Shown here: positions 11,801 through 22,241 of the stretch, in pieces | Layout: every line of letters begins with the position of its first letter | Numbering within the stretch: the first letter of the stretch is position 1 | Assembly: GCF_032362555.1 (NCBI RefSeq) | Contig: NC_083528.1 | Coordinates: 558,001 to 622,000 of the forward strand | DNA: 64,000 nt | Source of the DNA: Amyelois transitella | Taxonomy: Eukaryota > Arthropoda > Insecta > Lepidoptera > Pyralidae | Reading direction: 5' to 3' | Program-made: the position numbers and the translations under genes | Notes under the pieces: generated by a model | Told to the model about the DNA's origin: nothing | What the model saw: the letters and a program-made list of their open reading frames with translations, nothing else | Database searches by the model: none

Positions 11801-14800
11801 GTGCTTGTATAAACAAAATCATACGAGAAGAAAAAGCAGAATTAACACGCAGAAAAGAAGGACGAAGAGAGGTTGTACACACACAATGAAGGAGAGAATG
11901 GGCATTTGAAAATTTAAATCTAATTAAAAGCAAATTTATTGATGGCTAAAATAATTAATATTAATTACATTTAATAATAATTATTAAATAATATTTAATA
12001 AAAATAATAATAATTGTAATTATTATTAATTAAAATTATAATTACTATTTATTTAATAAAATTTGAATTACTGTAATTCCCGATGGTAAAAAATAACTAA
12101 AATCAAACTTTTGCAGTTAAATTGAAAATTGATCGATTGAGGAACGCGTTTAATGTATAAATTAAGAAATTCCCAATGTAAGTTTCATGAAAATAACCAA
12201 TGAGTACACAATTCAAAACCAAAATACCTTTCTGTAGAACCTAGATCCAGTGACTTTGTGGAAGCCCTTTTTGAAGACCATCTGGTAGTCATCCACGCTG
12301 GAGAACTTAAAGAGGATACCGGTGGCAGTCTTGGTCAATGAGAAGCAGCCTTTGAACTCCATTTTCTCGCAGATAGCTGAAGCCTTCTCCATGCTTAGCC
12401 CGTGAGATGGCGTGAGTAAGAAGGCTCCTTTGGTGAGGAAGTGTTCTGAATCCGATATGTCGGACTCACTCTCCCCGCCCTTCATTAGAGTGTGGATTTG
12501 CTCTTTCCACATGTAAGAATCTGACATCTGTTGACAACGTTATTATTTGTTTATTTAATTACATACATACATACATACATATTGTCACGTCTATATCCCT
12601 TGCGGGGTAGACAGAGCCAACAGTCTTGAAAAGACTGAATGGCCACGTTCAGCTATTTGGCTTTATGATAGAATTGAGATTCAAATAGTGACAGGTTGCT
12701 AGCCCATCGCCTAAAAAAAGAATCCCAATTTTGTAAGCCTATGCCTTAGTCGCCTTTTACGACATCCATAGGAAAGAGATGGAGTGGTCCTATTCTTTTT
12801 TCATTGGTGCCGGGAACCACACGGCATTACATTATTTAATTATTCGTGCTTAAGCGAATTAGTACCGCATATGTAATAAGAATTATTGTGTTCTGATACT
12901 AGAAAAGAGTTTATAATCTATATATAATGTCACTGAATGTTTTATCATCTAGTCAATCCTTGAATAAAAAGATGTTTAATTATATCTAATAATAGAAAAG
13001 AAGTTAATACTACTAATAAAACTTCAAGAATAACATGCATAACTGTTTTGTTATCCTACTGATATTATAAATGCGAAAGTTTGTGAGTATGTCAGGATGT
13101 CAGTATGGATGTTTGTTACTCTTTCACGCAAATAATACTGAAACGATTACGATGAAATTTGGTATGTAGGTAGCTGAAGACCCAGATTAATATATAGGCT
13201 TTTATCCCGGAGTTCCCTCGGGATTGATTGTTACGTTATGATTGGGTTTCCACGCGGACGAAGTCGCTGGCGGCCTCTAGTTTGTGATATTCGTTTTTAT
13301 GTGTAAAGAAGAGTTTACAAACAAACATAAGTACTTACACCGACACTTATCACGTCTTTTTTCCTTACGGAATAAACAGAGCTGAGATTCTGGCAAAGAA
13401 TTAAAGGCCACGTATGCTGTATGGCTTGGAGTTGAGATTCAAATAGTGACAGGTTGCTGACCCATCGTTTAAAATAGAATCGTAAGTTTATTAGCCTTTC
13501 TCTTAGTCACCTTTTACGATATCCATGGGAAAGAGATGGAGTGGACCTATTCTTGTACATTAAAAAATTATCACTCTTTTCATGCAAGTCTAGGATTTTT
13601 TGCGTTATCCATAGGAATAAGCGTTTCTATTAAACGTACGATTGAAACGAAAATTGATGTCCGGTGAAAATGCTGCAGTGTATATTGTTCCGCCGCTTCT
13701 TCTACACTACACTGAAAGCGGTAGTTGATATATGTAATTTAATTTTTTTATGAACTTCTTGAAATCTAAGTGACGTGACGTCAATAAGTGATACCATGTG
13801 TCCAATTTTGAAAAATAAATCGATTCTATTCTATTATGAAGTAGAGGTCAACCGCGGCTCCACATATACATATGTATATATGTGATATAGATAAAGAAAA
13901 ATCCCGTTAATCCCGTGGGAATTTCGGGAAATCCTCTCTTAGTGCACCTCTAGTTCGTGATGTGCGTTGTCTGTCAGTCACTCGGTAACGTAAAAGATTT
14001 ATATATACAAAGATTTCTGGCAACCATACCTATGGCATAAGTCTTAGAAATTATTCAATCTGTTCTCATAAGAATACAATGTGTAGACAGTAATTGCGTT
14101 TTGATTCGGTTCAGCGATCGCAGGGTGTGGGGTTCAGTGCTATTGTTCCAATGTTTCCTGCTGTTAAAAAATATTTAAAAATCTAACACTCCTTTTCTTA
14201 TAAAAAAGAACCGCATAATATTTATTTATTCATAATCTATACTAATATTGAGTAGCTTAAGAGGGTGTTTGTTTTAACGCGCTAATCTCAGGAACCAATA
14301 TTTCGAATTGAAAAATTATTTTTGTGTTTAATAGACCATTTATCGAGGAAGACTTTAGGCTATTTAACATCACACTGCAACTATTAGTAGCGAAGAAAAA
14401 ATGGGAAATGTGAATTAAACGGGGAAGATTATTCCTCCTTGAGGGCTTCAATGAAATCAAAATCAAAAAGAACTTCTCCCTCATTTATGTATGTTAATAT
14501 TAAACTTAAGGTAGTTTTGAGAGTCCTGCGAGATAATATGTAGGTATATCAGCAAAACAAAATGGCCACACTTATCATTAATTAAATATTTTTATAGACG
14601 TTTGACAATTACGCCTCTTCACGCGTAGGCGTGGTACTGAACCTTAATTGTCCGTTTGTCTGTTCCCACGAAACCCGGCAACCTTATATGGGTCAACTGA
14701 ATAATTGCCCGATTTCCAATAAGATTGAAGGCTGCCTTTATTAGAAACGCCAATTCAATCTATTTAAGGTTTTATTGTTTGTCTGTTGAAATTATTAGGT

Positions 14801-17171
14801 AGCGTGTTGGAGTTTTATATTAGAGTAGAGTAGATGTTGCCGGCGACTTTGTCCGCATTAAATTTATATTATACATACATATATGGCTAGTGGAAAGATG
14901 TAATCTCTGTATGTGAATAAGTTTACCTAGAAAAGGACAAGATAAAAGATTTAACACGCATTATGTTGAGTAGTGCCGTGTGGTTCCCGGCACCAATAGA
15001 AAAAAGAATAGGACCACTCCATCTCTTTCCCATGGATGTCGTAAAAGGCGACTAAGGGATAGGCTTATAAACTTGAGATTCTTCTTTTAGGCGATGGGCC
15101 AGTAACCTGCCACTATTTGAATCTCAATTCTTTCTGAACGTGGCCTATCAGTCTTTTCAAGACAGTTGGCTTTGCTACCCCGCAAGGGATATAGACGTGA
15201 TTATATGTATTTAAGTAATTTGACAAAGTTTTAATGTAGTGTATAATCAAAGCGTTAAATTAACCCTAGTGTCGAAAATAGTTTCTTTTAAGTGGAAAGT
15301 GTTGACAAAAATAAAATTATACTTGTATGACTTGGCTTAAGAACCTAATTAGTGACGTGTGGTTCCCGGCACCAATTGAAGAAAGAATAGGGCCACTCCA
15401 TATCTTACCAAAGGATGTTGCAATAGACGACTATTGGATAGGCTTACGAACAAGGGATTCTTCTTTTAGGCTTAGACTAGCCACCTGTCACTATTTGAAT
15501 CTCAAATCTATCATTGAGCCAAACAGCTGAAAGTGGCCTTTCAGTCCATTCAAAAATGTTGGCCCTGTCCACCCCGCAGGGGGTATAGACGTGATTATTT
15601 GTATGTATGTTAGTGCCAAAAACTCGGCAAGTACTTTGGTCCATTATTTCCCCATTGATTTTGACTATAAATATTCTTTTTGTATAGTCAAAAGACACAT
15701 ATTTATCTGAGACAGTTAACTAATTATATTAACACTTAATAAATCATACTTAAAAAACGAGCCAATCTTCACTATAATAAAAAAAAAAAACATTGAATTT
15801 ATCACAAAGAAGTTATATTTAAAATATAAATTCTTTAGCATCAGTTGGCATTTTTATGAAAAATACTTACGGTAAGATATATTTATTAGAAGCACAAGTC
15901 CTACGTAAAATTATAACGTTACGCGAATAGATTCAAATGTTTTCAAGCATTTGGCTACGGCACCATGATACCTTGAACTTTATAAAGAAGATCAAAGTAC
16001 TTATTACATGAAATTTAAAACGATGCTTCCTTCATTTTAAAAGGGTTTTTTTTTTGTTATTGTCTCACTATAAAATTGGTTTGCTGTTTTTGAAGTTCAT
16101 ACAATGCACATTCATTTCATATAATCACGTCTCCCTTGCGGGGCAGACAGAGCCAACAGTCTTGAAAAGACGGAATGGCCACGTTCAGCTATTTGGCTTA
16201 ATAATAGAATTGAGATTCAAATAGTGACAGGTTCCATCGCCTAAAGAAGAATCCCAAGTTTGTAAGCCTATCCCTTTGTCGCCTTTTACGACATCCATGG
16301 GAAAGAGACGGAGTGGTCCTATTCTTTTTTCATTGGTGCCGGGAACCACACGGCACCATTATCACTTTACATTAAAGTTCAATTCGACAACAATAATTAG
16401 TAGTGGAATTAACTTCTTTAAAACAACTTCTGCACAAAAATACTAAGGAGATTATCAGACAGACTTTTTTTTATTAAATAAATCTTTAAATAATGATCCA
16501 GTTTTGATTGTACGACCGGTCACATGCAAAAAGTTATTGTTGTCCATCAGTTGTCAAGGCTTATCCCTAAGTCAACTCTTACAACATGCAAACTAAGAGA
16601 AGTTAAAGTTACAGATCAAGACCCTAGCTTTTGTCCCTTCGGTTTGTCATCCATACATACTATCGTCTATATCCCTTGCGAGGTAGACAGAGCCAGCAGT
16701 CTCGAAAAGACTGAAAGGCCACGTTCAGATGTATGTCTTAATAACCTAGAATCTTTAAAACTACATAATGCATTTTGATGCAATTTTTTTTAATACATAG
16801 AGTGATTTAAGCGGAAGGTTTATAAATGTACAAATATCTGCGAAGCCGGGGCGGGTCGCTAGTCTATACATATAATAAAACAGTAAAAATATTTTGTCTG
16901 TACATTTAATATTTGACTGAAACGGATAGAGATTTTTTTTTACATTTTTTGTCTGTCTGTCTGCAATCTGACTGTATGATCAAGATTCAACTCGAAATTT
17001 ACGCGGACGAAGTCGCGGGCAACAGCTAGTATTAAATAAAATAAAGTTACACACCTGCCGCCCGCCTTTGCCGCCAACGTCGTTTTTTTTAACGTTGTTA
17101 ACGTTGTTCTTCTCCTCGTTTCCGTCTGTCCTGATCTGTTCCGAGTCCGAGGGAGCTTCCGCTAAGGACAT
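8855..17171 (-). CDS. RRM/Gag-like putative RNA-binding protein (5 exons, 308 aa)
   Basis: Five minus-strand exons fit in frame: 17171-17055 (39 codons, phase 0), 12527-12228 (100 codons, phase 0), 11606-11453 (phase 1), 9630-9393 and 8972-8855 with TAA. Every border is GT-AG and all phases agree, giving 308 aa. The N-terminus is acidic and Asn/Lys-rich. Two segments look like small alpha/beta RNA-binding folds: one around residues 150-175 (IYVYDVPDEVPEEDIRHALY) and one around 220-250 (VIRITLANIEEANILLQNG, then Y-G-A-T-Y-F-P-T-E). These resemble the RRM-like part of arthropod LINE ORF1/Gag proteins, but no zinc knuckle is seen. The spliced structure argues for a host gene, perhaps domesticated from an element. 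Function is not recognised. Introns carry SINE-A copies and a LINE 3' end. Confidence 0.72.
9048..9202 (+). mobile_element. SINE-A 5' part
   Basis: Sense copy with the 5' hairpin, cut off after CTATTTGAATTT. Confidence 0.75.
9751..9971 (+). mobile_element. 5'-truncated LINE insertion with coding tail
   Basis: Flanked by a perfect 12-bp duplication ATTATTCATTCA (9739-9750 and 9972-9983). Encodes the C-terminus of a LINE protein (GRPRRTYLDQIKDVLVKGQG at the start, YPSGKEA at the end) and ends GGCGTGATTTT plus (TATG)n. Further upstream coding sequence of the same family is at 21990-22110, where FGHVASMNESRLTKQIYKG precedes the GRPRR motif, resembling reverse transcriptase C-termini. Confidence 0.85.
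9984..11452. other. AT-rich intron 3 sequence, nothing recognised
   Basis: This part of intron 3 of the RRM/Gag-like gene holds no reading frame with family resemblance and no repeat that I could match elsewhere in the window. Confidence 0.5.
11626..11805 (-). mobile_element. SINE-A 3' part, antisense
   Basis: Lies 20 bp beyond the acceptor of exon 3 of the RRM/Gag-like gene. Confidence 0.7.
12562..12831 (-). mobile_element. SINE-A, full-length, antisense
   Basis: Flanked by the 11-bp duplication TTATTTAATTA (12551-12561 and 12832-12842). One of the best-preserved copies. Confidence 0.88.
13055..13290 (+). mobile_element. Helitron-like element, family H1
   Basis: Starts TCCTACTGATATTATAAATG after an A and ends GGCGGCCTCTAG before a T; near the end is a short GC hairpin (ACGCGGACGAAGTCGC). 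Other copies: 38285-38470 (-), 42347-42545 (-), 53284-53510 (-), 54938-55140 (+). Confidence 0.65.
13341..13555 (-). mobile_element. SINE-A copy, diverged
   Basis: Antisense copy with many substitutions, lacking the 5' hairpin. Confidence 0.6.
13660..13840 (+). mobile_element. LINE 3' UTR with (TTCTA)n tail
   Basis: Same family as 2790-2940; contains AAATAAATCGATTCTATTC. Confidence 0.65.
14235..14485 (+). mobile_element. Helitron-like element, family H2 (truncated 3')
   Basis: Matches the H2 unit (AACGCGCTAATCTCAGGAAC, then AATAGACCATTTATCGAGGA) seen at 41042-41328, 41440-41695 and 50509-50775, but stops before the CTAG end. Confidence 0.6.
14972..15208 (+). mobile_element. SINE-A, sense
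   Basis: Has the 5' hairpin and the CGCAAGGGATATAGACGTGA end with a short tail. Confidence 0.8.
15352..15608 (+). mobile_element. SINE-A, sense
   Basis: Nearly full length; short TTAGTG repeat at both borders may be a target duplication. Confidence 0.75.
16117..16366 (-). mobile_element. SINE-A, antisense
   Basis: Nearly full length, with a small loss in the ATATCCC part. Confidence 0.8.
16650..16743 (-). mobile_element. SINE-A 3' fragment, antisense
   Basis: Only the first 90 bp from the 3' end are present. Confidence 0.7.
16863..17029 (+). mobile_element. Helitron-like element, family H3
   Basis: Starts TCTATACATATAATAAA and ends GTCGCGGGCAACAGCTAG before a T. A longer relative is at 38465-39073. 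It lies directly downstream of exon 1 of the RRM/Gag-like gene. Confidence 0.6.
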
Positions 17172-17299
17172 TGTCTTCGGACTGGCAATGAAGCCTCGTG
17201 TCTATGGGTTTTCGTCGACAACTGTTGCTAAATCACCCGTGGCAGGCCGCTCCTTGATTTTCAGAACAAAAGTTGAGTGGAGTCGATAAAATTTTGTTG

Positions 17300-18660
17300 T
17301 TTATTTTTTCTGTTTTTTTTTTTTTTGGTGATTTCGATTTTATGCACAAAATTTTAAGTTTCGTTTTTAACGTGTCTGGGAATTTGTTGTTTTATTTTAT
17401 ATTTACTAATATAAGTTGAATACGATTTGAAGCACAATATTCACTTAATTATATGATAATTATTTATATTTATACCAAACTTATTATTTTTTTAACAAAA
17501 GTTCAATTTAATTAGTATTCTGTTGTTTGCATAAAATAAAAAAAAAAACCCCAAACTGATTCCCAAGACGAACAACTTTTATTTATGTAATAGATAAATG
17601 AATTTTCGGCGCCACAAGATAACCTGGTTATAATATAAATCACTTTTGTAATTTTAAAACACCACAAAAAAAATTAAACTAATCTACACGTCACAATCAT
17701 AACACAATTCATTGTATTGTTAACTATATTATTTAAACTATAACTATATATAAAAAAATAATATGGCGACCTGACACAGGTGTGTCTAGTGGCGCCTCCT
17801 ATGAAAAAGAGAGAAAAGTTTTAAGATCCACCGTGAAAAACTATAAAATATTTGATAAGCATGAAAAATTTTCGCATCGTAGGTTCCGTAGAAACTTTGA
17901 ATATTAAATAATTACAATATTCAAAATATTGTGATGTTATTCATTGTCTTTTTTTTTAAATATAATTTGAACTTAATTGTTTAAAATAATTTGTACCTAT
18001 AGCACAATAGGTGTTTGTGTGCTTTATCTACCAGTTAACCGTTGGGTCTACACATCTGGGATTATTACAGAAAACACAGTGTGAAACAGTTTTAATTAAA
18101 ACCTCTTCCAATTAACAAACTATCTTTCATTTTTTTATTATGTTAAATGCATTCTTCTGCTTATGGTAAAAAATTTACACTTTTTCTCACAAAAAGTCTG
18201 TCAAACTACCTATATACTTTTAATTATGTCGATCTGTCGAGATATCTAAGTGTAGGTATTGAGTGCTTCTAATCTCTGAACAAACATTTTGTTTTCATAA
18301 ATTAATTGAATCAAATTAAAACTAAAAATAAAACTACTCTTTCTTAAATAAGAGACCAACCTGGTTTTCTTAGACAATAAACTTTATACAATACCTGTCC
18401 ATTTTTAAAATTCACAAGTAACCCTAAAAATGATAATAAAAACGGCTATAAATAATTTTGATTCCCTCAACGAAATGTCACAAGCTATTTTTTTTTTCAC
18501 ATACGCCAATAAAATAGCAATATATGAAAGATATACAGCAATCAAAAACGTGCATAAAAATAAATGTGTTCTTCATCTGGTTTGGAAGTGGGAAAACGAT
18601 GATGTGACAATTATTACATGTTTACTACTACGGTGACCACGATTATCGTATAGCCCTTCG
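17300..18660. other. AT-rich intergenic stretch, nothing recognised
   Basis: Upstream of the RRM/Gag-like gene. It holds homopolymer runs and short frames without family resemblance. The promoter of that gene is expected here, but I see no clear core elements. Confidence 0.5.
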
Positions 18661-18667
18661 AATATTT

Positions 18668-18858
18668 ACATACATATAGTCACGACCATATCCCCTGAAG
18701 GGTTGACAGAGTCTTTTCAAGACTATTGTCTTGAAAAGACTGATTTGAGTCTCAATTTTATCATCAAGCCAAACAGCTGAACGTAGCCTATTAGCCTTTT
18801 CATGACTGTTGGCTCTGTCTAACCCGCAAGGGATATAGACGTGATTATATGTATGTAT
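18668..18858. mobile_element. SINE-A fold-back dimer
   Basis: Antisense 3' end (18668-18745) followed by a sense 3' half (18746-18858); both tails face outward. Confidence 0.7.
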
Positions 18859-19369
18859 AATTTTATTTTTCATTTATGTACCTACTTTATTAATGTTTTT
18901 GTCTAAAATTATTTCATTAAAAAATTCCTCAATAATTAAAATCGTAGCTATCGAAATCTTGGTCACCCTACAAAAATATTTTCTAGTTTTAAATATTCTA
19001 TGACTTTAGTTATAAATTTATTAAAAATTACTTTAAAATAACCACATAATAGCCGCTCCATTGTTCTTTTAACTATTTTTATTGCAGTTACCTACTGTAC
19101 TATAAGAAATAGGGGTTATTATGTCACAATGGATTGGAGGGTCAGTAAAAACAGTCATCCAGATAAATGGATAATTTATCTTCTATATTTATCTAATAAA
19201 AATGTAATTTGTGCGTCTGTTCCGGCGAATATTTTTGCCAGTTATATAATTGTTGTAGGCGACCGTATCGTACATATATTCCCCTAAAAATATAGGTTTG
19301 TGAACTGTAAATATTATTTAAAATTCTTTTCACATAGGTAGACAGATATATACATACACAGATATATAA

Positions 19370-19425
19370 ATATATATAAGCACGTCTATATCCCTTGCAA
19401 GGTACACAGAGCCAACAGTCTCGAA
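19370..19425 (-). mobile_element. SINE-A 3' fragment, antisense
   Basis: About 55 bp only. The flanks 18870-19365 and 19430-19845 hold nothing recognised. Confidence 0.55.
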
Positions 19426-19849
19426 AAGCAAATACATAGGTACTTCAAAATTTTTGCTTATGCAAATTTTCATGAAGAAAGTACTAAGCCTATCTTACTT
19501 TAGTGATGCCTGTGTTAAATTCATAACGAAATCAGTTTAATACTTATTGGGATTTTAATAACAAACAAAACTATATAAGTATATTTATTTTTATAAAAAT
19601 CATGTTTTCATTATATCATCATTGTGGCTGTAGGAAGTATAGTTATAAAAGTTATTTATTCCTACTGAAGAAAGAAGGAGAAAAGAGTATTATTCAACGT
19701 TTATCTTAAGAACATGTAACATTAAAAATTATTTTTGACATAACTCTCACAAACAACATCATGACAACCGTTGCTATGGCGTATACTAAAAAGGTTGCCT
19801 GCAGTGGCGTTAGTTCCGATTTCATTACCTACGAGTATCTTCGGATTCG

Positions 19850-20030
19850 TCCAGAGTATTGGGTGAGTCAGGGTTTTTACACGAAGTGACTCCCGTCCTA
19901 CCTCCGCAACTATTGCAAGGAAACCTAATACTGATCGTAGACAGGTGATGTAGGTTTCCTCACGATGTTTTCCTCACCGTAAGAGCATCATTTAGCACCC
20001 AATCACACTAATATACCTAAATAACTCCGA
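19850..20030 (-). mobile_element. SINE-B fragment
   Basis: Antisense; contains TTTTTACACGAAGTGACTCC and CCTCACGATGTTTTCCTCAC. Confidence 0.65.
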
Positions 20031-20113
20031 AAAAAAAGCATCCAAATAAATTATTTTAAAAAAAATTTTTAGGAATGTAAATGCAAAAGTAAGTTTATTT
20101 TTCTGTTGTCTCT

Positions 20114-20245
20114 GTCTTTGCCGTGTGGTTCCCGGCACCAATACAAAAAAGAATAGGACCACCCCATTTCTTTCCCAGACTTTTCAAGACTGTTGGCTCT
20201 GTCTACCTCGCAAGGGATATAGACGTGACCAAATGTATGTATGTA
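20114..20245 (+). mobile_element. SINE-A with internal deletion
   Basis: Has both ends but lacks the middle half; flanked by TGTTGTCTCT (20104-20113 and 20246-20255), so it seems to have inserted in this short form or shrunk later. Confidence 0.8.
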
Positions 20246-20344
20246 TGTTGTCTCTTCACGCGTTATTTACTAAACCACTTTTCTTGAATTTGCGAATATA
20301 TAATTAAGGGCCTGGAGAGAGACACAAGCTACTTTTCATCTTTG

Positions 20345-20440
20345 AAATGAAACTTTAGTTCCCGTGGGATTTGCGAAAAACCTGTATTCTTTTGTAGGTG
20401 TCGCTAAATTCACGCGGGCGAAGCTTCGGGCAAAAGCTAG
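20345..20440 (+). mobile_element. Helitron-like 3' end
   Basis: Ends ACGCGGGCGAAGCTTCGGGC...AAGCTAG before a T; related to 49456-50043. Confidence 0.5.
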
Positions 20441-20477
20441 TTACTTATATTGTTTATTTACTGTTTTGTTTATTTAC

Positions 20478-20736
20478 AGTGCAGTGTGGTTCCCGGCACC
20501 AATGCAAAAAAGAATAGGATCCATCTCTTTCCCATGGATGTCGTAAAAGGCGATTAAGGGATTAGGCTTACAAACTTGGGTTTCTCTTTTAGGCGATGGG
20601 CTTACGACCTATCACTATTTGAATATCAATTCTATCATTAAGCCAAATAGCTGAACGTGGCCATTCAGTCTTTTCAAGACTATTGGCTCTGTCTACCCCG
20701 CAAGGGATATAGACGTGACCATATGTATGTATGTAT
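20478..20736 (+). mobile_element. SINE-A, full-length, sense
   Basis: Flanked by GTTTATTTAC (20468-20477 and 20737-20746). A good reference copy. Confidence 0.87.
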
Positions 20737-20939
20737 GTTTATTTACTGTTGTCACAAAAGTCCACGCGGAAGACGTCACATGACCAGGTCTCCCATTATA
20801 ACCCCGGAATTTCAAACGGACGCAATAAAAATTTCAACAAATAATAAAATTCAGTGTGTTACTATGAATTTTATTGTGGCAGGATTGAAACTGGATATTT
20901 TTGATCTCGTGACATTTGGCATTCTTCTTGTGAGCTGGT

Positions 20940-21460
20940 TTTAGTGCGACGCCGGCGAGACGCGCCGTTGAGCAGCGCGTTCAAAACCGCGCGTTTGATT
21001 GGCGGCGCGCTGTGAAACGAGTATCGCTTTTCGTTGCAATTGTGGCGACATCTCTACGCCACTCGTCACAACAAACAATCAAACAACTACCGTCAATCAT
21101 CGCGCAGAAATCGACGCGCTCAACCAATAGCAGCGAAGAATCTAAATCGCGATTTCAAAGATTTCACGGATTGGAGCTATATATACAACCTCCGACACAA
21201 CATCGTCTCATCATCAACCATCCGGGAAACCTCCTCGAGTGCCTTGTCTCTTGAAGCATTTGATTCTGTTGTGTGATTCGAATTAATCCAGTAACGGTGG
21301 TGGGCTGACAAATGACACGGGACGGTGAAACCAAGGCGACAGCAAATAACTCCCTGATTGATGCAACCGGGACTAAAGCCAGGAGAAAGAAGGACTTCTA
21401 TCAAGTGTAATTTTAACCGCGCGCGTGTAGCCGTCGCTTAATAAAGGCGTCACTATGAAA
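20940..21460 (+). promoter_or_regulatory. GC-rich promoter-like block, possible solo LTR
   Basis: Much richer in GC than its surroundings. It holds ATTGG (about 20998) and CCAAT (about 21123) boxes, a TATATATA box near 21178 and AATAAA near 21440, the order expected of an LTR or a strong core promoter. No downstream gene follows on the plus strand, and I found no second copy or clear duplication at the ends. A SINE-B 3' fragment (21355-21400) lies inside. Confidence 0.35.
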
Positions 21461-21505
21461 TCAGCCTTAGTCTATGGGCTAGCAACATGTCACTATCAGA
21501 ATCTC

Positions 21506-21563
21506 AATTCCATCATGTCCATAAAATTTACTTACTTAAGTAAGTTATGGACATGATGGAATT
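21506..21563. repeat. perfect palindrome with nested palindrome
   Basis: Outer 19-bp arms 21506-21524 and 21545-21563; inner 16-bp ACTTACTTAAGTAAGT at 21530-21545. The left arm continues a SINE-A fragment (21475-21515). Confidence 0.85.
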
Positions 21564-21584
21564 AAAATTACACTTAATAGTAGA

Positions 21585-21670
21585 TTCTTCCTCCTGGCTT
21601 TAGTCCCGGTTGATGAACGTATTTGTCTAGGCCGACCCAGAGCTCCTCTCCAGGGAGGTGAAGAACAACT
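21585..21670 (-). mobile_element. SINE-B 3' fragment
   Basis: Antisense, with GGCTTTAGTCCCGGTTGATG and CTCCTCTCCAGGGAGG. Confidence 0.6.
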
Positions 21671-21989
21671 AAGAATAACACCATAAACATAATGTCGTTT
21701 CAAGGACACGAATTTATTTGATGAAATGTCTTTGCCTAATGAGACGTGACGAAAATGATAAAACTTTTTGTTTTGGCTGCACCCTTCATTTCAGATGGAC
21801 TGATGGAGACGCGGTTCAGTGACTTCAGACGCTGAACTGTTGAATGGAATAAAATATATTGAACTTACCGTGTAGTTGACCTTCTGTTAAAAGCAGAACT
21901 CTATCTTCCTTATTAGAAATCTTCCTAATTTTAATAATTTCCCTAGCTTTTATTTAACTTATATCATCAATTATTAAGGGAATAATTAT

Positions 21990-22110
21990 ATGGTTTGGTC
22001 ATGTCGCGAGCATGAATGAAAGCAGGTTGACTAAGCAAATATACAAAGGGAGTGTGAATGACACTGTTGGAGTGGGACGACCTAGACGAAAGTACTTTGA
22101 TCATCCTAGA
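21990..22110 (+). mobile_element. LINE coding fragment (tail-sharing LINE)
   Basis: Encodes W-F-G-H-V-A-S-M-N-E-S-R then VGVGRPRRKYFDH, i.e. the region just upstream of that in 9751-9971; truncated at 3'. Confidence 0.65.
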
Positions 22111-22241
22111 TAAAAGATAAAAAAATGTCATTATAATATGTCGGGAACTCTAAATTAAAACAAAATACTCAATTATGAGAATGTTTTCCTTTAATTCATA
22201 AATAAGAAATTTATAAACTATGCAAGTCGTTTTTCTAACAG

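Noticed and set aside
21012-21276. Two overlapping 80-residue frames in the GC-rich block
   Set aside because: They overlap each other in different frames across a promoter-like region with no protein resemblance.
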